62,820 nucleotides of DNA from assembly GCA_028281785.1 (NCBI GenBank), contig JANQJG010000169.1:1-62820 (forward strand), given 5' to 3'. The stretch is from Rhodospirillales bacterium. GTDB lineage: Bacteria; Pseudomonadota; Alphaproteobacteria; Rhodospirillales; Shumkoniaceae. Of the stretch, positions 33,047 to 41,299 are shown one piece after another. A program made the position numbers and the translations under genes. Under the pieces are notes generated by a model, which saw only the letters and a list, made by a program, of their open reading frames with translations, was not told the origin of the DNA and did no database searches. Within the stretch, counting starts at the first letter, position 1. Every line of letters starts with the position of its first letter.

Positions 33047-34027
33047 ATGGTTTCGAGGACAATATGGCGTAAAGGCACGGCGATACTCGCGTTAATCGGC
33101 ATGGCGGTGTTCGGTGGCCTTTCGTCGGCCCAGGCGGATTACCCTAAAAAGCCCATCACCATACTGGTCGGTTTTTCTGCGGGGGGCGGAACCGATCAGG
33201 TGGGCCGATTCCTGTGCGGGATCATGGAAAAGGATCTCGGACAGCCTTGTGTGGTCTCCAACATCCCCGGGGCCAGCGGCGCGCGCAGCCTCATGGAAAT
33301 CACCAAGGCCAAGCCGGACGGATACACGGTTCTGTTCATCACATCCAATATCTCCACCCTCAAGGCCACCGGACATTCTCCGTTGACCTACAAGGATATC
33401 AAGCAGATCGTGGCCGTGAATTTCGACTCGCCCGCGCTCATCGTGCGTTCCGATGCGCCCTACAAAACGCTGGAAGAGTTCGTGACCGCCGCCAAGGCCA
33501 GTCCCGGTAAAATCAACATCGGCACCGGCGCTCCGGGCGGTCTGTGGCATCTGGGCATTCTCGCCTTCGAACAGGCCGCCGGCATCAAGCTCAACATCAT
33601 CCCCAATACCGCTGGCGGCGCGGGCGCGGCCGTTCGCCTCATGGGCAAGCATGTGGACGCGATCTTCAATCCTCCAAACGAGGCCATTGCGCAGCTCAAA
33701 TCCGGTGAGTTTAAGTTGTTGGCCTCCACCTCCGAGAAGCGCGTCGCATCTTTCCCCGACGTGCCCACGTTCAAGGAAAAGAACATGAACGTGCGCATTG
33801 CCTCCTACCGGGGTTTCCATGTGCCCCAGGACACCCCGGACGAAATTGTGGCCATCTTGGCCAAGGCCATCGAAAAGGCGGCGAACAGCGAGGAATACCA
33901 CGAATTCATGAAGAGCACGTTCTCCAACGCCATCTATATGAACACGGAGGACTACATCCGTTATTTGGAAAGGGAACTGCCCGAATACACCAAGCTTGTA
34001 GAGCGGGCGGGCCTGAAGAAGAACTAG
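33047..34027 (+). CDS. TTT transporter substrate-binding protein (Bug/TctC family)
   Basis: About 326 residues from ATG 33047 (GGAGAGCAGG upstream). Signal peptide cleaved near SSAQA (about residue 30). Seen: mature start DYPKKPITILVGFSAGGGTD, the Bug-family phosphate-free carboxylate-binding loop, then IPGASGARSLMEI, GTGAPGGLWHLG and the C-terminal YRGFHVPQDTPDEI. It captures a carboxylate in the periplasm for the TctA/TctB permease encoded at 35.7-37.6 kb on the other strand. Its own promoter carries the strongest operator site. Confidence 0.93.
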   Translation: MVSRTIWRKGTAILALIGMAVFGGLSSAQADYPKKPITILVGFSAGGGTDQVGRFLCGIMEKDLGQPCVVSNIPGASGARSLMEITKAKPDGYTVLFITSNISTLKATGHSPLTYKDIKQIVAVNFDSPALIVRSDAPYKTLEEFVTAAKASPGKINIGTGAPGGLWHLGILAFEQAAGIKLNIIPNTAGGAGAAVRLMGKHVDAIFNPPNEAIAQLKSGEFKLLASTSEKRVASFPDVPTFKEKNMNVRIASYRGFHVPQDTPDEIVAILAKAIEKAANSEEYHEFMKSTFSNAIYMNTEDYIRYLERELPEYTKLVERAGLKKN

Positions 34028-34054
34028 CAGGCTGCCGAAAAAGACGAAGGGGAG

Positions 34055-34100
34055 GATTGACCTCGTGCGTCACTGAGAATCAGCACAAGGTCAATCTTTT
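34055..34100 (+). terminator. probable intrinsic terminator after the receptor gene
   Basis: GATTGACCTCGTGC (34055-34068) pairs at 13 of 14 positions with GCACAAGGTCAATC (34083-34096), followed by TTTT. The stem is also a member of repeat family R3, so a repeat may have been recruited as a terminator. Confidence 0.65.
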
Positions 34101-34133
34101 CAAGATCTTACTTCGCCCAGGCTTGTCGGAGAA

Positions 34134-34181
34134 CCAGATCGGATCCACGCGATGAAATGGTATCGCGTGGATCCGATCTGG
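34134..34181. repeat. perfect 20-bp hairpin (R2-related)
   Basis: CCAGATCGGATCCACGCGAT (34134-34153) and its exact reverse complement (34162-34181) with an 8-nt loop GAAATGGT. The loop-proximal part matches the R2 arm. It lies between the receptor gene and the LarA-like gene. Confidence 0.9.
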
Positions 34182-34310
34182 AACGCTTGGTAAACGGCAG
34201 CGGTTAAGCGCCCTGGGCTCTGGATCATACACCCATCGGTTGCGCTTGGCGGGGAGGGCCGGGCCACGGCCGCGGTGGAATTGGCGGACGACTGTGCCCA
34301 GGGGATCCGA

Positions 34311-35594
34311 ATGTCCATTTTGCAGCGGCTTTTGCGCGATGTTCAGCTTCCTGAGCTGTATGAGGTCAAACGGAAATTCATCGACGACAGCATCTCCGAC
34401 ATAGAGGCTGCCCTGGTCGCGACCCTTGAAGCCTCCGGTATTGCTTCGGCATTGCCCCGCGGCGGCGAAGTGGCTGTGGTCGTGGGTTCGCGGGGCATCG
34501 CCGCATTGCCGGTAATGGTACGCGGTGTGGTCGACTGGCTCGGGGCCCGAGGAACCCATCCGTTCATCCTTCCCGGCATGGGGAGTCACGGCGGCGCCAC
34601 GGCGCAGGGGCAGGTCGAGGTTCTGGCAAATCTGGGAATAACGGAAAATACGGCCGGCTGCCCCATCCGCTCGTCCATGGATGTGGTGGAAGTGGGCAGA
34701 CTAGCATGCGGACTGCCGGTATTCATGGACGCGCTTGCCGCTCGGGCGGGCGGCGTATTCGTCATCAATCGGATCAAGCCACACACCGCCTTCAGTGGGC
34801 CGCATGAAAGCGGCCTTGTGAAAATGTTGACCATCGGGCTTGGCAATCAGCGCGGCGCCGAGGCTTGTCATGCGCTGGGCTATGGAGAGTTCGCTACCAT
34901 TATGCCGGAAATGGCCCGCCTGATGATCGGCGGCGCCAACATCCTCGGGGGCCTGGGGACGGTGGAAAACGCTTTTGAAAAACCGTGCCTCGTGGAAGCC
35001 GTGCCACGCGATCGCTTCCTGGAGCGGGACGCGGCGCTGTTGCTGCGCGCAAAGCAGCAGATGCCCAGCTTGCCCGTCAAACAGCTCGATGTGTTGCTCG
35101 TTAGGCGCATGGGCAAGGAAATTTCCGGCGGCGGTGTCGATCCCAACATTACAGGCCGTCCGGTAACGCCTTTCAAGTCCGTGGATCTTGCGGTCGGTAA
35201 AATGGGGGTGCTGTGCCTTACGCCCGCCTCAAAAGGCAATGCCACCGGCTTGGGCACGGCGGACGTTATTACCCGAAGGCTTTTCGAATCCATCGACTTT
35301 GAGGCGACTTACGCCAACGTCGTGACCAGCACGCTACTCAAGGCGGCCTTCATTCCTGCCATCATGCCCACGGAGGAACTCGCCGTGCGTTGCCTGGTGA
35401 AAACCTGCAATGCCGGCGATAGAGCCATACGTCTGGCCTATATCCGCGATACCCTCAGCATGGACCGCTTTCTGGTCTCGCGGGCCGTGGCGGAAGAACT
35501 GCGTTCACGATCCGACTGCACGGTTGGTGACGATCCCCTTTCCTTTGTCTTCGGTTCCAACGGCGACATGGTGAATCCCGTATGGGAGCAATGA
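34311..35594 (+). CDS. LarA-like (DUF2088) racemase/epimerase
   Basis: About 427 residues from ATG 34311. The family is the lactate racemase LarA/DUF2088 superfamily, nickel-pincer enzymes that racemise or epimerise 2-hydroxyacids. Seen: GARGTHPFILPGMGSHGGAT, which provides the conserved Thr-His of the N-terminal domain, NRIKPHTAFSG, where LarA has its His-containing loop, and GLVKMLTIGLGNQRG with the Lys. The protein matches the branch often annotated as a DUF362/LarA-like protein, so cofactor use is not proven. No cofactor genes (larB, larC, larE) are in the window. It stands downstream of the receptor behind a hairpin. Proposed role: isomerise the imported hydroxyacid for the D-specific dehydrogenase. 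Confidence 0.85.
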   Translation: MSILQRLLRDVQLPELYEVKRKFIDDSISDIEAALVATLEASGIASALPRGGEVAVVVGSRGIAALPVMVRGVVDWLGARGTHPFILPGMGSHGGATAQGQVEVLANLGITENTAGCPIRSSMDVVEVGRLACGLPVFMDALAARAGGVFVINRIKPHTAFSGPHESGLVKMLTIGLGNQRGAEACHALGYGEFATIMPEMARLMIGGANILGGLGTVENAFEKPCLVEAVPRDRFLERDAALLLRAKQQMPSLPVKQLDVLLVRRMGKEISGGGVDPNITGRPVTPFKSVDLAVGKMGVLCLTPASKGNATGLGTADVITRRLFESIDFEATYANVVTSTLLKAAFIPAIMPTEELAVRCLVKTCNAGDRAIRLAYIRDTLSMDRFLVSRAVAEELRSRSDCTVGDDPLSFVFGSNGDMVNPVWEQ

Positions 35595-35698
35595 GGGGGT
35601 TTTGGGTTTATCCACCGCGTGACGGGGGTCGGGGGTCGGGACGCTTTTCCTCGTCCAAAACAATCCGGTTTCCTTAACCGGACGGACGGCAATGGAGG

Positions 35699-37171
35699 TT
35701 ATCTCATTCTGCGATTGGCCTTCCATTTCTGAAAACATAGTGAGAATACGGTCACCAGAATGAAAAACACGGCAATGGGCCTGGTAAGGAAGAAGATGAA
35801 TTCACCCTGGGACATAACGATGGCGGTACGCAGGTTTTCTTCCAAAATAGGTCCGAGCACCACACCCAAAACAAGGGGTGTCAGCGGAATTCCCAGATTC
35901 TTGGCGATATAACCAACCACGCCGAAACCAATCATGACATATACGTCAAAAAGACTGTTGTTGACGGCAAAAGATCCCACGATGCAGAGAATCAAAATGA
36001 TGGGGAGCAGCACATAACGTGGAAAGCTGATCAAGCGGGCAAACAGCCTCGCCGCGAGAAGAAAACCCACCGTCGCCATGAAAAGGCTGGCCAAGATACC
36101 GCCTGTGTAAATGCTGTACACGACTTCGGGGTTGGACACAAAAAGCATGGGACCGGGTTGTACGTTGTGTAAAATCAGGGCGCCGATAAGAATGGCGGTG
36201 ATGGCGTCACCAGGGATGCCCAGCGTCAGCATGGGCATGAGCGCCCCGCCGCAAGAGGCATTGTTAGCCGCTTCACTGGCGGCGATTCCTTGCGGTACGC
36301 CCTGACCAAATTTTTCCGGTTTATTGGAATTGTTGCGGGCGCTGTTGTAAGCCACAAAGGAAGCGATGGCCCCGCCCGTGCCTGGAAGTGCACCGATGCC
36401 CACGCCGATGAGCGCCGACCGCAGTATGGTTACGTTCAATTGCTTGATTTGTGACCAGGAGGGGATAATCTTCGTCAGCTTTTGCGCAACAAACCTGTAT
36501 TCCTGGCTTGAAAGTTGAGTCAGAATCTCGGACAGGCCGAACAGTCCGATCATCACGGGAATAAATTGAAAACCAGAATATAGATCCGGCAGGCCAAAGG
36601 TAAATCGGGCCATGCCAGTCATGGGATCCACTCCCGACAGGCAGATCAAAATGCCCAGAAGAGCGGCAATAAGTCCTCTGGTAAGTGATTTATCCGAAAT
36701 GCTGGCTACGATGCTCAGACCAAAAACCGCCAACGCAAAATATTCGGGAGCGGAAAAACGCAAGGCAAATTTGGAAATGAGGGGCGCGAAAAGCATCAGC
36801 AGAATCATGCCAATCAACCCCCCCATAAAGGAGGACCATGTGGCAATGCCAATGGCTCGCCCGCCTTCACCCCGCAGGGCCATGGGATACCCGTCCCTGG
36901 CAGTCATCACCGCTGAAGGTGTCCCGGGGATATGTAGAAGCACGGCCGAAATCGACCCTCCATATATTCCTCCGAAATACACTCCAATAAGTGTCATGAT
37001 CGCGGATATGGCGTCCATGTGAAACGTAAACGACGTCATGATGGCCACCGCCATTGTTGCGGTAAGACCAGGCATGGAGCCTACTGCGATGCCTCCGCAC
37101 ACGCCGCAGAACAACATAAACAGCACGTGGGGCTGAAAAAGTTCTGCCTGGGCAAGAACAAAAGCATCCAC
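35699..37171 (-). CDS. tctA: TTT transporter large permease TctA
   Basis: A 490-residue permease with about 11-12 membrane segments. Seen: the TctA family signatures GSMPGLTATMAVAIM near residue 31, IPGTPSAVMTARDGYPMA near residue 84, ALPGTGGAIASFVAY, and EAANNASCGGALMPMLTLGI with GDAITAIL. It moves carboxylates across the inner membrane with proton or sodium symport, together with TctB and the periplasmic receptor. It starts 12 nt after tctB. Somewhat lower GC than neighbouring core genes. This pair faces the LarA-like gene tail to tail. Confidence 0.95.
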   Translation of the reverse strand: MDAFVLAQAELFQPHVLFMLFCGVCGGIAVGSMPGLTATMAVAIMTSFTFHMDAISAIMTLIGVYFGGIYGGSISAVLLHIPGTPSAVMTARDGYPMALRGEGGRAIGIATWSSFMGGLIGMILLMLFAPLISKFALRFSAPEYFALAVFGLSIVASISDKSLTRGLIAALLGILICLSGVDPMTGMARFTFGLPDLYSGFQFIPVMIGLFGLSEILTQLSSQEYRFVAQKLTKIIPSWSQIKQLNVTILRSALIGVGIGALPGTGGAIASFVAYNSARNNSNKPEKFGQGVPQGIAASEAANNASCGGALMPMLTLGIPGDAITAILIGALILHNVQPGPMLFVSNPEVVYSIYTGGILASLFMATVGFLLAARLFARLISFPRYVLLPIILILCIVGSFAVNNSLFDVYVMIGFGVVGYIAKNLGIPLTPLVLGVVLGPILEENLRTAIVMSQGEFIFFLTRPIAVFFILVTVFSLCFQKWKANRRMR

Positions 37172-37183
37172 GACACGACTCTC

Positions 37184-37648
37184 CTACAAATTTTTGAGCA
37201 GGCTTGGAATGGGTACGTACATGAGGTTGATAAAAATTATGTAGATCAGCGACGTCACCATTACCGATAAGACCACGGCCAAAACCTTGCTGCGCATACC
37301 CAGCAGCCACATGGTCAGCATGAGAAAAGTCAGGCTGCTGAGTTCAAATCCAACCGTAGGCAGAGCCAGCGCGTAGGCGATCATGATACCCACAAACAGG
37401 GCAGCCTTGCGAAACGCTGGCGTCAGGGTAAAGACAATTCGGTCCGATGTGTTGTTCCTGCCCTGCCACGCCACCATCAAGGCCAGCACAGCCAGCAAAA
37501 TGGCGATGGCGGTGGGAAAAAAGGCCGCGTCTACCACCGATAGGTCCGTGGTCAATGAAGGGATGTTCTCCGCTTCCCAATACACAAACCCCGCAAGGAT
37601 AAGAATAACCCCCGATAAAAGATAGCTTCGAGGTATGCTGTAAGACAT
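37184..37648 (-). CDS. tctB: TTT transporter small permease TctB
   Basis: A 154-residue membrane protein with four segments, the standard size for TctB. Seen: SYLLSGVILILAGFVYWEAE at the N-terminus, AFFPTAIAILLAVLALMVAW, and a C-terminal pair of helices ending in MYVPIPSLL. It is the first gene of the tctBA transcript. A TATAAT about 310 nt upstream with a nearby ATGT/ACAT palindrome is a candidate promoter. Confidence 0.92.
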   Translation of the reverse strand: MSYSIPRSYLLSGVILILAGFVYWEAENIPSLTTDLSVVDAAFFPTAIAILLAVLALMVAWQGRNNTSDRIVFTLTPAFRKAALFVGIMIAYALALPTVGFELSSLTFLMLTMWLLGMRSKVLAVVLSVMVTSLIYIIFINLMYVPIPSLLKNL

Positions 37649-37956
37649 GGCATGCTTCTTTCATGTCAGTATCATGCGGGATATCAAAATCTCTCTTGGA
37701 AATGGTTCTGAAGAGCCGATAGCCGTTTGTTAAAAAACTGAAAAACCAATCTTATCCAACATTTTAATGGAAAAAATTAAGCGATTCCGAGAGAGTTATG
37801 ATTCTATTTAATTTACATAATTCTATGAATATTACGATGTCTTAAACGGCAGTCACTCGGCCTTTGTATCCACGCAAGGCTCGATTTTTTGAGCTGATTC
37901 CTCATTGATTCACACATCGCCTTCTCCTGTTATATTGGGTTATTTTTTTTGACAGC

Positions 37957-37989
37957 ATTATAGTCATTAAATGTCGCCATACATTTTAT
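37957..37989 (-). promoter_or_regulatory. candidate tctBA promoter and variant operator
   Basis: On the reverse strand an exact TATAAT is at 37962-37957. Just upstream, AAATGT-CGCCAT-ACATTT (37969-37986) is the operator motif with a 6-nt instead of 4-nt centre. There is no good -35, as expected for an activated or weak promoter. Confidence 0.4.
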
Positions 37990-38293
37990 GCTATCGTTTC
38001 ATTTCTGATGTCATACCAGCCAAATCCTCCTGATCAATGCCGGGAGATCGTCCACGGAATTCCGGTGGATATCATTGTCCGAAGCTGCCCGACCGGGTTT
38101 TTTCAAACGTCGCCGCAATGGTTTTCCGACCCCCTTGGTCTTATGCAGATGGCTATATTCCCGACCGTGTTCTTTCCATCTGTTGCATCAATTATCGTGC
38201 TTCCCGCCATTGGCCACGGAACCGGCGGACATGACTGCATCCTCCCAGAATTTGCGGCCTCCACACAGAAGAGGATAAGTGCAGCGCAATCTG

Positions 38294-38325
38294 ATGTAAT
38301 TACATTTTATTTGCTGATCAGTCAA
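38294..38325 (-). promoter_or_regulatory. operator palindrome with reverse-strand promoter
   Basis: Perfect ATGTAATTACAT (38294-38305), identical to the site at 32979-32990, followed by the same TTTTATT-type flank. On the reverse strand TTGACT at 38325-38320 is 17 nt from TAATTA inside the palindrome. No intact gene lies directly downstream; tctB is 650 nt away. Confidence 0.5.
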
Positions 38326-38459
38326 CGGCGTTTTGTCAGGTTAAGAATGAGGGCCTTATTCCCATGGGCAAGGGAATTGGATCGGGACGGAACTGTCGCC
38401 ACATATTAAAATCGCGCGTTGTACGATGGCGAGGCGCGCGACTCTGGCGGATATACCGT

Positions 38460-39021
38460 GCATTGAGCGGCGGGGAGACCTCTTGGCGAACATTCTGATC
38501 ATTGGCGCCAGCAAGGGAATCGGCCTCGAGGCCGTGAAGCGCGGGCTCGCCTGCGGCCATACCGTCCGCGCCTTCGCGCGCTCGGCCGACAGGATCGCGA
38601 TCGGCGTCTCCGTGACTCCCGACATGCTCCTCAAGCGCACGACGCTGTTCTCCGCGTCGACCCGTGTTCTCCTCGGCGCCATGGGCAAGACCGGCGTCAA
38701 GCGGCTGATTTGCGTCACAGGGTTCGGCGCCGCCGACAGCCGCTCGCGGATGGGTCATCTCCAACGAACCGCGTTCCGGCTGTTCCTCGGACGCATCTAC
38801 GACGACAAGGAGGTGCAGGAGAGCCTGATCCGCAACAGCGATCTCGACTGGGTCATCGCCCGCCCCGTCATCCTTCGCAACGGCCCCCGCACCGGTCGCT
38901 ACCAGGTGCTGGTCGATCCCCGGCAGTGGCGCGGCGGCGTGATCTCCCGGGCCAATGTCGCCGATTTCCTCATCAATCAGGTCGAGGACGACCGCTGCCT
39001 CCGGAAGACGCCGGTTCTGAC
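38460..39021. repeat. long direct repeat, copy B (SDR gene segment, 96-nt deletion)
   Basis: Same orientation as copy A (26480-27137). Length difference is exactly 96 nt. In copy A the missing segment is bounded by two GCGATCGGC repeats (26617-26625 and 26713-26721); copy B keeps one. Confidence 0.9.
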
Positions 39022-39028
39022 GAATTGA
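38483..39028 (+). pseudogene. internally deleted copy of the atypical SDR gene
   Basis: 181 codons, still open from TTG 38483. It equals the gene at 26503 except that 32 residues (His-Arg-Asn ... Gln-Ala-Ile, residues about 42-73) are missing, fusing RIAIG directly to VSVTPDM. The lost part contains strands 3 and 4 of the Rossmann fold and the loop that contacts the cofactor, so a normal NAD(P)-binding domain cannot form. Because the frame is intact a shortened protein may be made. I treat it as a probable pseudogene. It is followed 26 nt later by the convergent histidine-phosphatase gene. Confidence 0.75.
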
Positions 39029-39054
39029 TTTGCGTGGCCGAGAGCTCCGGCTCC

Positions 39055-39642
39055 TCACTCGGTCCGGATCGAGCCGACGACCGAAATCTCGCCGTCTTCG
39101 GCTCGGCGGATGATCACGACCTCGCCCGAGGCCGGAAACACGCCGGTCAGGGCCGTCACATTGACCTGATGGGTGACCAGGATGACCGGCCTGTCCAACG
39201 CGCGGCCGGCAAGCCAGTCTCTCAGCGCCCCAGTCTGCGGATCGCGAAGCTCCCGCTGCCGGAAGAACGAGTTGAGAGAGGGCAGCTCCTCGACCGGGCC
39301 GAGGCCCAGCAGCTCCGCCGTTTCGAGGCAGCGGCACCACTGGCTGGAGAACACCCCGGACGTCTCGACGCCGTTGGCGCGGAAGCGCTCGCCGATGCGC
39401 CTGGCCTGATCCCGCCCCTCACCGGAGAGATTTCGCTGCGTGCTGCAGTCGCCCAGCGCGAAGTTCGGCGGATCGCCGGTGCCGGGCGCCAGCGCGTGCC
39501 GCATCACCACCGCATGCCCCGGTGTCCGCAGGGCGCTCCACAGCGCGTCTTCCTCGACCGCCACCGAACGGCCCGGCGCGATGGCCAGCAGAACGCAGAT
39601 TAGCGCGCCGATTGCGCTCTTGTATCTCATGGGAAAGCCCAT
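39055..39642 (-). CDS. histidine phosphatase family protein, exported
   Basis: About 195 residues with a signal peptide (GALICVLLAIAPGRSVAVEE, cleavage near residue 28). Branch-2-like phosphatase of the phosphoglycerate-mutase fold. Seen: the catalytic MRHA in GHAVVMRHALAPGTGDP (RHG-type His), Arg in QWCRCLETAELLG, and the second His in VILVTHQVNVTALTG. Resembles small periplasmic His phosphatases with unknown substrate. A 49-bp internal fragment of this gene recurs at 28210-28258 downstream of the other SDR copy, so the SDR-phosphatase pair was probably once duplicated as a unit. Confidence 0.88.
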   Translation of the reverse strand: MGFPMRYKSAIGALICVLLAIAPGRSVAVEEDALWSALRTPGHAVVMRHALAPGTGDPPNFALGDCSTQRNLSGEGRDQARRIGERFRANGVETSGVFSSQWCRCLETAELLGLGPVEELPSLNSFFRQRELRDPQTGALRDWLAGRALDRPVILVTHQVNVTALTGVFPASGEVVIIRRAEDGEISVVGSIRTE

Positions 39643-39703
39643 CCGGCCCAGCTCCCTATCCGTTCATCCTGCCCGACAAGTTGAGAATATGCCTCCTTCC
39701 CAA

Positions 39704-40450
39704 TCACCCTCCAAACCCTGTGGACCGCGCAACCAGATAGAGCCCCAAGGCGAGGAGCGCCACCAGGAACCAAACGCGGAAGGTCCTGGGATTCAGACTC
39801 TTGCGCAAGAGCTGGCCGAGCCAGATCCCGGCGAACACCGCCGCAATCGCAACGGCCACGATCGGTCCCGAGGACGGCGAGAGGGCGCCGACCGAGGCCA
39901 GATTGACCGTCAACGCGACCGCCGAAACCGTGAACGACAGGCCCATGGCCTGGACGAGTTCGTCCTTTTCCAGCCCGATGGCCTGGAAGTAAGGCACCAC
40001 CGGGATGGACGACACGCCGGTCGCGGCGGTCGTCAGCCCCGTCAATCCGCCGGCAACCGGTCCGGCCCACTTCTGTTTCGCCGCGTCGACGACATACTGG
40101 ACGGAAACAAGGCCGCTCAAGGCGTAGACCGCCAGGATGATGCCAAGAATGATCGTCCCGACCCGCGCGTTTTCCTCGTTCAGCCAGTCCGATCCCATCA
40201 GGGTTCCGGCGACGACACAGAGCAGCAGCGGCCACAGGCGGCGCGCAAGCCCCCTGAAATAGGGGCCGGCGAGCATTTGCCAGGCATTCGTCAGAAACGC
40301 TGGCAGCACCATCACCGAGGCGGCCTCGACGGGGGGCATGACGATCGCCAGCAAACCCATGGCGATGGGAGGAAGGCCAAGCCCCACCGCGCCCTTGACG
40401 GCGCCCGCGAGCACGAAAACCCCTGCCACGAAGATGGTTGTCGCATCCAT
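39704..40450 (-). CDS. TauE/SafE-family sulfite/organosulfur exporter-like permease
   Basis: 248 residues from ATG 40450, with GGAGAT 8 nt upstream; the longer frame is rejected. Eight membrane segments. Seen: FVLAGAVKGAVGLGLPPIAMG, the first TauE repeat signature, and GGLTGLTTAATGVSSIPVVPY, the second. Members are thought to move sulfite, sulfonate breakdown products or other anions. No sulfonate genes lie next to it, though sulfatase and sulfotransferase genes occur elsewhere in the window. Same orientation as its neighbours. Confidence 0.9.
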   Translation of the reverse strand: MDATTIFVAGVFVLAGAVKGAVGLGLPPIAMGLLAIVMPPVEAASVMVLPAFLTNAWQMLAGPYFRGLARRLWPLLLCVVAGTLMGSDWLNEENARVGTIILGIILAVYALSGLVSVQYVVDAAKQKWAGPVAGGLTGLTTAATGVSSIPVVPYFQAIGLEKDELVQAMGLSFTVSAVALTVNLASVGALSPSSGPIVAVAIAAVFAGIWLGQLLRKSLNPRTFRVWFLVALLALGLYLVARSTGFGG

Positions 40451-40566
40451 CCGGTATCTCCGGGGATTGAACGACGGTCGCAGCCGCCAAACGCCCGCTG
40501 GAGCCCGGAAGGCCGACATATGATCGCCGCCCCGGCTCCCAGCCTGTCCCGACCGGGCCCCTTCCC

Positions 40567-41067
40567 CTACCAGCCCACCGTTCCCGGCGCGCCCTTGAAG
40601 GGGCCCACGATTCTTGAGGTGATCCACCCCCCGTAGAAATCGCCCGGCTGCGCCAGAACCCGTTCGTCACCCACCCAGCATTCGTCCACCCGGGAGGCAT
40701 AGAACGCCAGGAAATCCCTGATCGCCCGAAATTCCGGGGTCGGATCCGGGTAGCTCCAGGCGGCCTTCTCGGAGATATGGCCCCCCACGTCCAGCGTCCA
40801 ATACTGGGCGATGCCCTTGAACTCGCAATAGGACCGTCCCCGGGCCGCCACGAGCAGGTCTTGCCGCGTATCGCCTCGTGGAAGATAGTAGACGGGCGGG
40901 TGGCTTGTCTCCAAGACACGATAGCCCTGGTCGGTCTCGGCGATGGTCTCGCCGGCCAAGATGACGCGCAGCCTGTCGCCTACCCTTTCCAGGCGCGGCG
41001 GCCTTGGATAGTCCCAGACGGACTCCTGTCCCGGGCCGGGTTCGATGCGTTCAGGTCGAGAAAACAT
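40567..41067 (-). CDS. DUF427 domain protein
   Basis: A 166-residue protein of the DUF427 family. Seen: PRLERVGDRLRVILAGETIA, VLETSHPPVYYLPRGDTR, and the conserved CEFKGIAQYW with Cys and Trp, then YPDPTPEF and FLAFYASRVDECWV. The fold is a small beta-barrel; biochemical role unknown. 5' of it lies a cluster of palindromic repeats (41081-41195). Confidence 0.92.
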   Translation of the reverse strand: MFSRPERIEPGPGQESVWDYPRPPRLERVGDRLRVILAGETIAETDQGYRVLETSHPPVYYLPRGDTRQDLLVAARGRSYCEFKGIAQYWTLDVGGHISEKAAWSYPDPTPEFRAIRDFLAFYASRVDECWVGDERVLAQPGDFYGGWITSRIVGPFKGAPGTVGW

Positions 41068-41080
41068 GTTTCTTCTCCCA

Positions 41081-41195
41081 GTGTCCCGATCGCGAGATTC
41101 GATCCATTGAATCTCGCGTGAATCGGTACACGAATTTATAGATCCTCGTGTGATTCAGCTTCCGAAGTCGGGCACACATAATGTGCCGAACTTCG
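41081..41195. repeat. cluster of three palindromes (R1 copy 2 and two others)
   Basis: R1 copy: CGCGAGATTC (41091-41100) with GAATCTCGCG (41109-41118). Next, GAATC and ACACGA (41120-41133) with TCGTGT and GATTC (41146-41156). Then GAAGTCGGGCACA (41165-41177) with TGTGCCGAACTTC (41183-41195), 11 of 13 pairs. No protein is encoded. Confidence 0.8.
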
Positions 41196-41299
41196 AAACC
41201 ATCACACGAGCGCCGCGGTCAGATCCGCGCCAAAGGCCCCTACGTAAAGAAAGAGCTTTCAGATCAGTTCGTTAGGTATGTACCTGGAGCATTATAGTG

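Larger units (their letters stand above)
37649..38459. other. AT-rich intergenic region with two operator-like sites
   Basis: No gene that I can support. The first 350 nt are strongly AT-rich. Reverse-strand fragments between about 38235 and 37990 look weakly coding (MSAGSVANGGKHDN, then IIDATDGKNTVGNIAICIRP) but change frame and hit stops, so they may be the remains of another island gene. I could not name a family. Two operator-like palindromes are listed separately. Confidence 0.45.

Noticed and set aside
38008..38409. Forward frame of 133 codons downstream of the tctBA region
   Set aside because: No family, no ribosome site, and it crosses an operator palindrome; weak coding signals are on the other strand and broken.
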